From assembly GCF_012033695.1 (NCBI RefSeq), contig NZ_JAAVJI010000001.1, positions 434,001 through 498,000 of the forward strand: 64,000 nucleotides of DNA, read 5' to 3'. This DNA comes from Pseudomonas quercus (GTDB lineage Bacteria > Pseudomonadota > Gammaproteobacteria > Pseudomonadales > Pseudomonadaceae). Every line of letters starts with the position of its first letter. Position 1 is the first letter of the stretch. The notes below the pieces were generated by a model. The model ran no database searches and was not told where the DNA came from. It was given only the letters and a program-made list of their open reading frames with translations. Positions 62,559 to 64,000 of this stretch are shown here, piece after piece. The translations under genes and the position numbers were made by a program.

Positions 62559-63908
62559 ATGCATGCCAACAAGAAAACGCATGTGCGTTATCTGATTCTG
62601 TTTCTGTTGTTCGTGGTCACGACGATCAACTACGCCGACCGCGCAACGATTTCGATCGCCGGCTCCACCATTCAGAAAGACCTTGGCATCGATGCCCTTA
62701 CTCTTGGCTTCATCTTCTCGGCGTTTGGCTGGGCCTATGTCGCCGGGCAAATCCCAGGTGGTTGGCTGCTGGACCGGTTCGGCTCCAAAAGGGTATATGC
62801 GTTCAGTATCTTCACATGGTCGCTGTTCACCATTCTTCAGGGGTTTGTAGGCTTTATGCCGGTCGCCACGGCGGTGATGGCGTTGTTTACCTTGCGTTTT
62901 CTGGTGGGTTTCGCCGAAGCACCGTCGTTCCCCGGTAATGCCCGGATCGTGGCCGCCTGGTTTCCTACGGCTGAGCGGGGGACAGCCTCGGCGATCTTCA
63001 ACTCCGCACAATACTTTGCCACTGTGTTGTTCGCCCCGCTCATGGGCTGGATCGTGCACGCTTGGGGGTGGGAGCATGTGTTCATCGTAATGGGCGGCTT
63101 GGGCGTGCTGTTTACAGCGGTCTGGATGAAATTCCTGCACAACCCTGCTCAGCACCCGCTGATCGGAGAGCAGGAATACCGCCACATCGCTGACAACGGT
63201 GGCGTGGTAGATATGGACCAGGCTGGCAAAAAGAAAAGCGGCCCGCAGTGGGGCTACGTTCGCCAGCTGCTGTCCAGCCGCATGATGTTGGGCATCTACC
63301 TGGGCCAGTACTGCATTAACGGTATCACCTATTTCTTCCTGACCTGGTTCCCGGTGTACCTGGTACAGGAGCGTGGCATGACCATTCTCAAAGCCGGCTT
63401 TGTCGCCTCGCTTCCTGCTATATGCGGGTTTATCGGTGGCGTGCTGGGCGGGGTGATCTCGGACTGGCTGCTGCGCCGTGGCCATTCCCTGACCTTTGCT
63501 CGCAAACTACCTATCGTGTGCGGCTTGTTGCTGTCCACCACCATGGTGCTGTGCAACTACGTAGCGCTGGACTGGCTAGTGGTGGCACTGATGGCGTTGG
63601 CCTTCTTCGGCAAAGGCGTCGGTGCCTTGGGCTGGGCTGTGATGTCCGATACGTCGCCTAAGCAGATCGCCGGTATCAGCGGCGGCTTGTTCAACATGTT
63701 CGGTAACATTGCCTCCATCACCACGCCCATCGTGATTGGCTATCTGATTTCAACCACCGGGTCCTTCAAATGGGCACTGGTCTATGTGGGCGCCAATGCG
63801 CTGCTGGCCGTGTTCAGCTACCTGGTGATCGTGGGGCCTATCCGCCGCGTGCAATTGCGCGACAGCGAAGGGCGGCCACTGACTGAAACGCAACCTGTGC
63901 AAGCCTGA
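62559..63908 (+). CDS. MFS transporter, galactarate/glucarate type (GudP/GarP-like)
   Basis: A 449-residue anion:cation symporter of the ACS family of MFS. It has 12 helices; the N-terminus reads YLILFLLFVVTTINYADRAT, typical of GudP/GarP and related D-galactonate transporters. The signature GGWLLDRFGSKRVYA lies between helices 2 and 3, and RFLVGFAEAPSFPGNARIVA in helix 4. garD (galactarate dehydratase) follows 26 bp downstream, so the substrate is probably galactarate or glucarate. ATG 62559 has GGGAG about 8 bases upstream. Confidence 0.9.
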   Translation: MHANKKTHVRYLILFLLFVVTTINYADRATISIAGSTIQKDLGIDALTLGFIFSAFGWAYVAGQIPGGWLLDRFGSKRVYAFSIFTWSLFTILQGFVGFMPVATAVMALFTLRFLVGFAEAPSFPGNARIVAAWFPTAERGTASAIFNSAQYFATVLFAPLMGWIVHAWGWEHVFIVMGGLGVLFTAVWMKFLHNPAQHPLIGEQEYRHIADNGGVVDMDQAGKKKSGPQWGYVRQLLSSRMMLGIYLGQYCINGITYFFLTWFPVYLVQERGMTILKAGFVASLPAICGFIGGVLGGVISDWLLRRGHSLTFARKLPIVCGLLLSTTMVLCNYVALDWLVVALMALAFFGKGVGALGWAVMSDTSPKQIAGISGGLFNMFGNIASITTPIVIGYLISTTGSFKWALVYVGANALLAVFSYLVIVGPIRRVQLRDSEGRPLTETQPVQA

Positions 63909-63934
63909 TGACGACATTACAAGGGGCTAACCCC

Positions 63935-64000
63935 ATGACGCAGTTGATTGAACACTCCGACTCCCCACGCTATGTGCGCTTGCACCCGGCGGACAACGTG
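63935..64000 (+). CDS. garD: Galactarate dehydratase, N-terminal fragment (window edge)
   Basis: Only the first 22 codons are in the window. ATG 63935 has AAGGGG about 8 bases upstream. The peptide MTQLIEHSDSPRYVRLHPAD matches the N-terminus of Pseudomonas GarD, as I recall, including the LIEHSDSPRY stretch. Galactarate dehydratase converts galactarate to 5-keto-4-deoxyglucarate. Its position after a GudP/GarP-like transporter agrees. The remainder lies beyond the window. Confidence 0.85.
   Translation, partial: MTQLIEHSDSPRYVRLHPADNV

Overview
This 64 kb window is chromosomal DNA from a Pseudomonas, most likely of the P. putida group. The evidence is the gacA-uvrC-pgsA order followed by tRNA-Gly and tRNA-Cys, a complete mexEF-oprN operon, a B12-riboswitch-led cobW-cobN-chlI/chlD operon, a DUF1652 gene, and GC-rich codon use throughout. 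Species is inferred from gene order and protein resemblance recalled from memory, not from a search. There is no rRNA, CRISPR array, intact prophage or intact insertion sequence.

Layout. 0-3 kb: end of a sensor kinase, a receiver-only regulator, a membrane-anchored HEAT/TPR protein and a sirtuin. 3-7 kb: two small phage-type DNA-binding proteins facing away from each other, then gacA-uvrC-pgsA. 7-9.6 kb: tRNA-Gly, tRNA-Cys, a DUF1349 gene, an inverted tRNA-Leu and a YghA-like dehydrogenase. 9.7-15.5 kb: a bacteriophytochrome kinase, an Rcp1-type response regulator, a large hybrid kinase and a small histidine-rich protein, preceded by a 23-codon leader ORF and a phased TTGTNCAA repeat. 15.5-23 kb: mexEF-oprN on the minus strand, then a LysR regulator divergent from a PACE efflux gene. 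23-30 kb: cobalamin riboswitch and the cobaltochelatase genes cobW, cobN, chlI-like and chlD-like. 30-36.8 kb: YetF/DUF421 membrane protein, NadR-like kinase, uppP, a secreted hydrolase, an MFS transporter and the ABC-F ATPase ybiT. 36.8-37.8 kb: a gene graveyard with an integrase C-terminal fragment and a decayed RelE/HTH toxin-antitoxin pair. 38-45 kb: receiver protein, ku, DUF1652, ppiC, hybrid kinase, a PilT/PilU-like ATPase and an aldo/keto reductase. 45-49 kb: LysR regulator divergent from a CoA-transferase pair and an AtoE-type short-chain fatty acid transporter. 49-53 kb: two small proteins and gluconate uptake (gntT, gntK) divergent from gntR, with two matching operator-like sites. 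53-55 kb: a three-gene overlapping operon of small envelope proteins (holin-X type and DUF3618). 55-60 kb: a complete type I secretion system with no substrate gene in view. 60-64 kb: serine/threonine dehydratase, a small acidic protein, a lipoprotein, and the start of a galactarate/glucarate locus (MFS transporter and the beginning of garD).

How the parts work together. The strongest functional units are (i) the red-light and phosphorelay cluster at 9.9-15.1 kb, (ii) B12-feedback control of cobalt insertion, (iii) gluconate catabolism under GntR, (iv) multidrug efflux, and (v) type I secretion. The most unusual signals are the regulatory leader of the phytochrome operon, the phage-type regulator pair fixed next to gacA, the decaying integrase/toxin-antitoxin locus, and the secretion system without a partner substrate.
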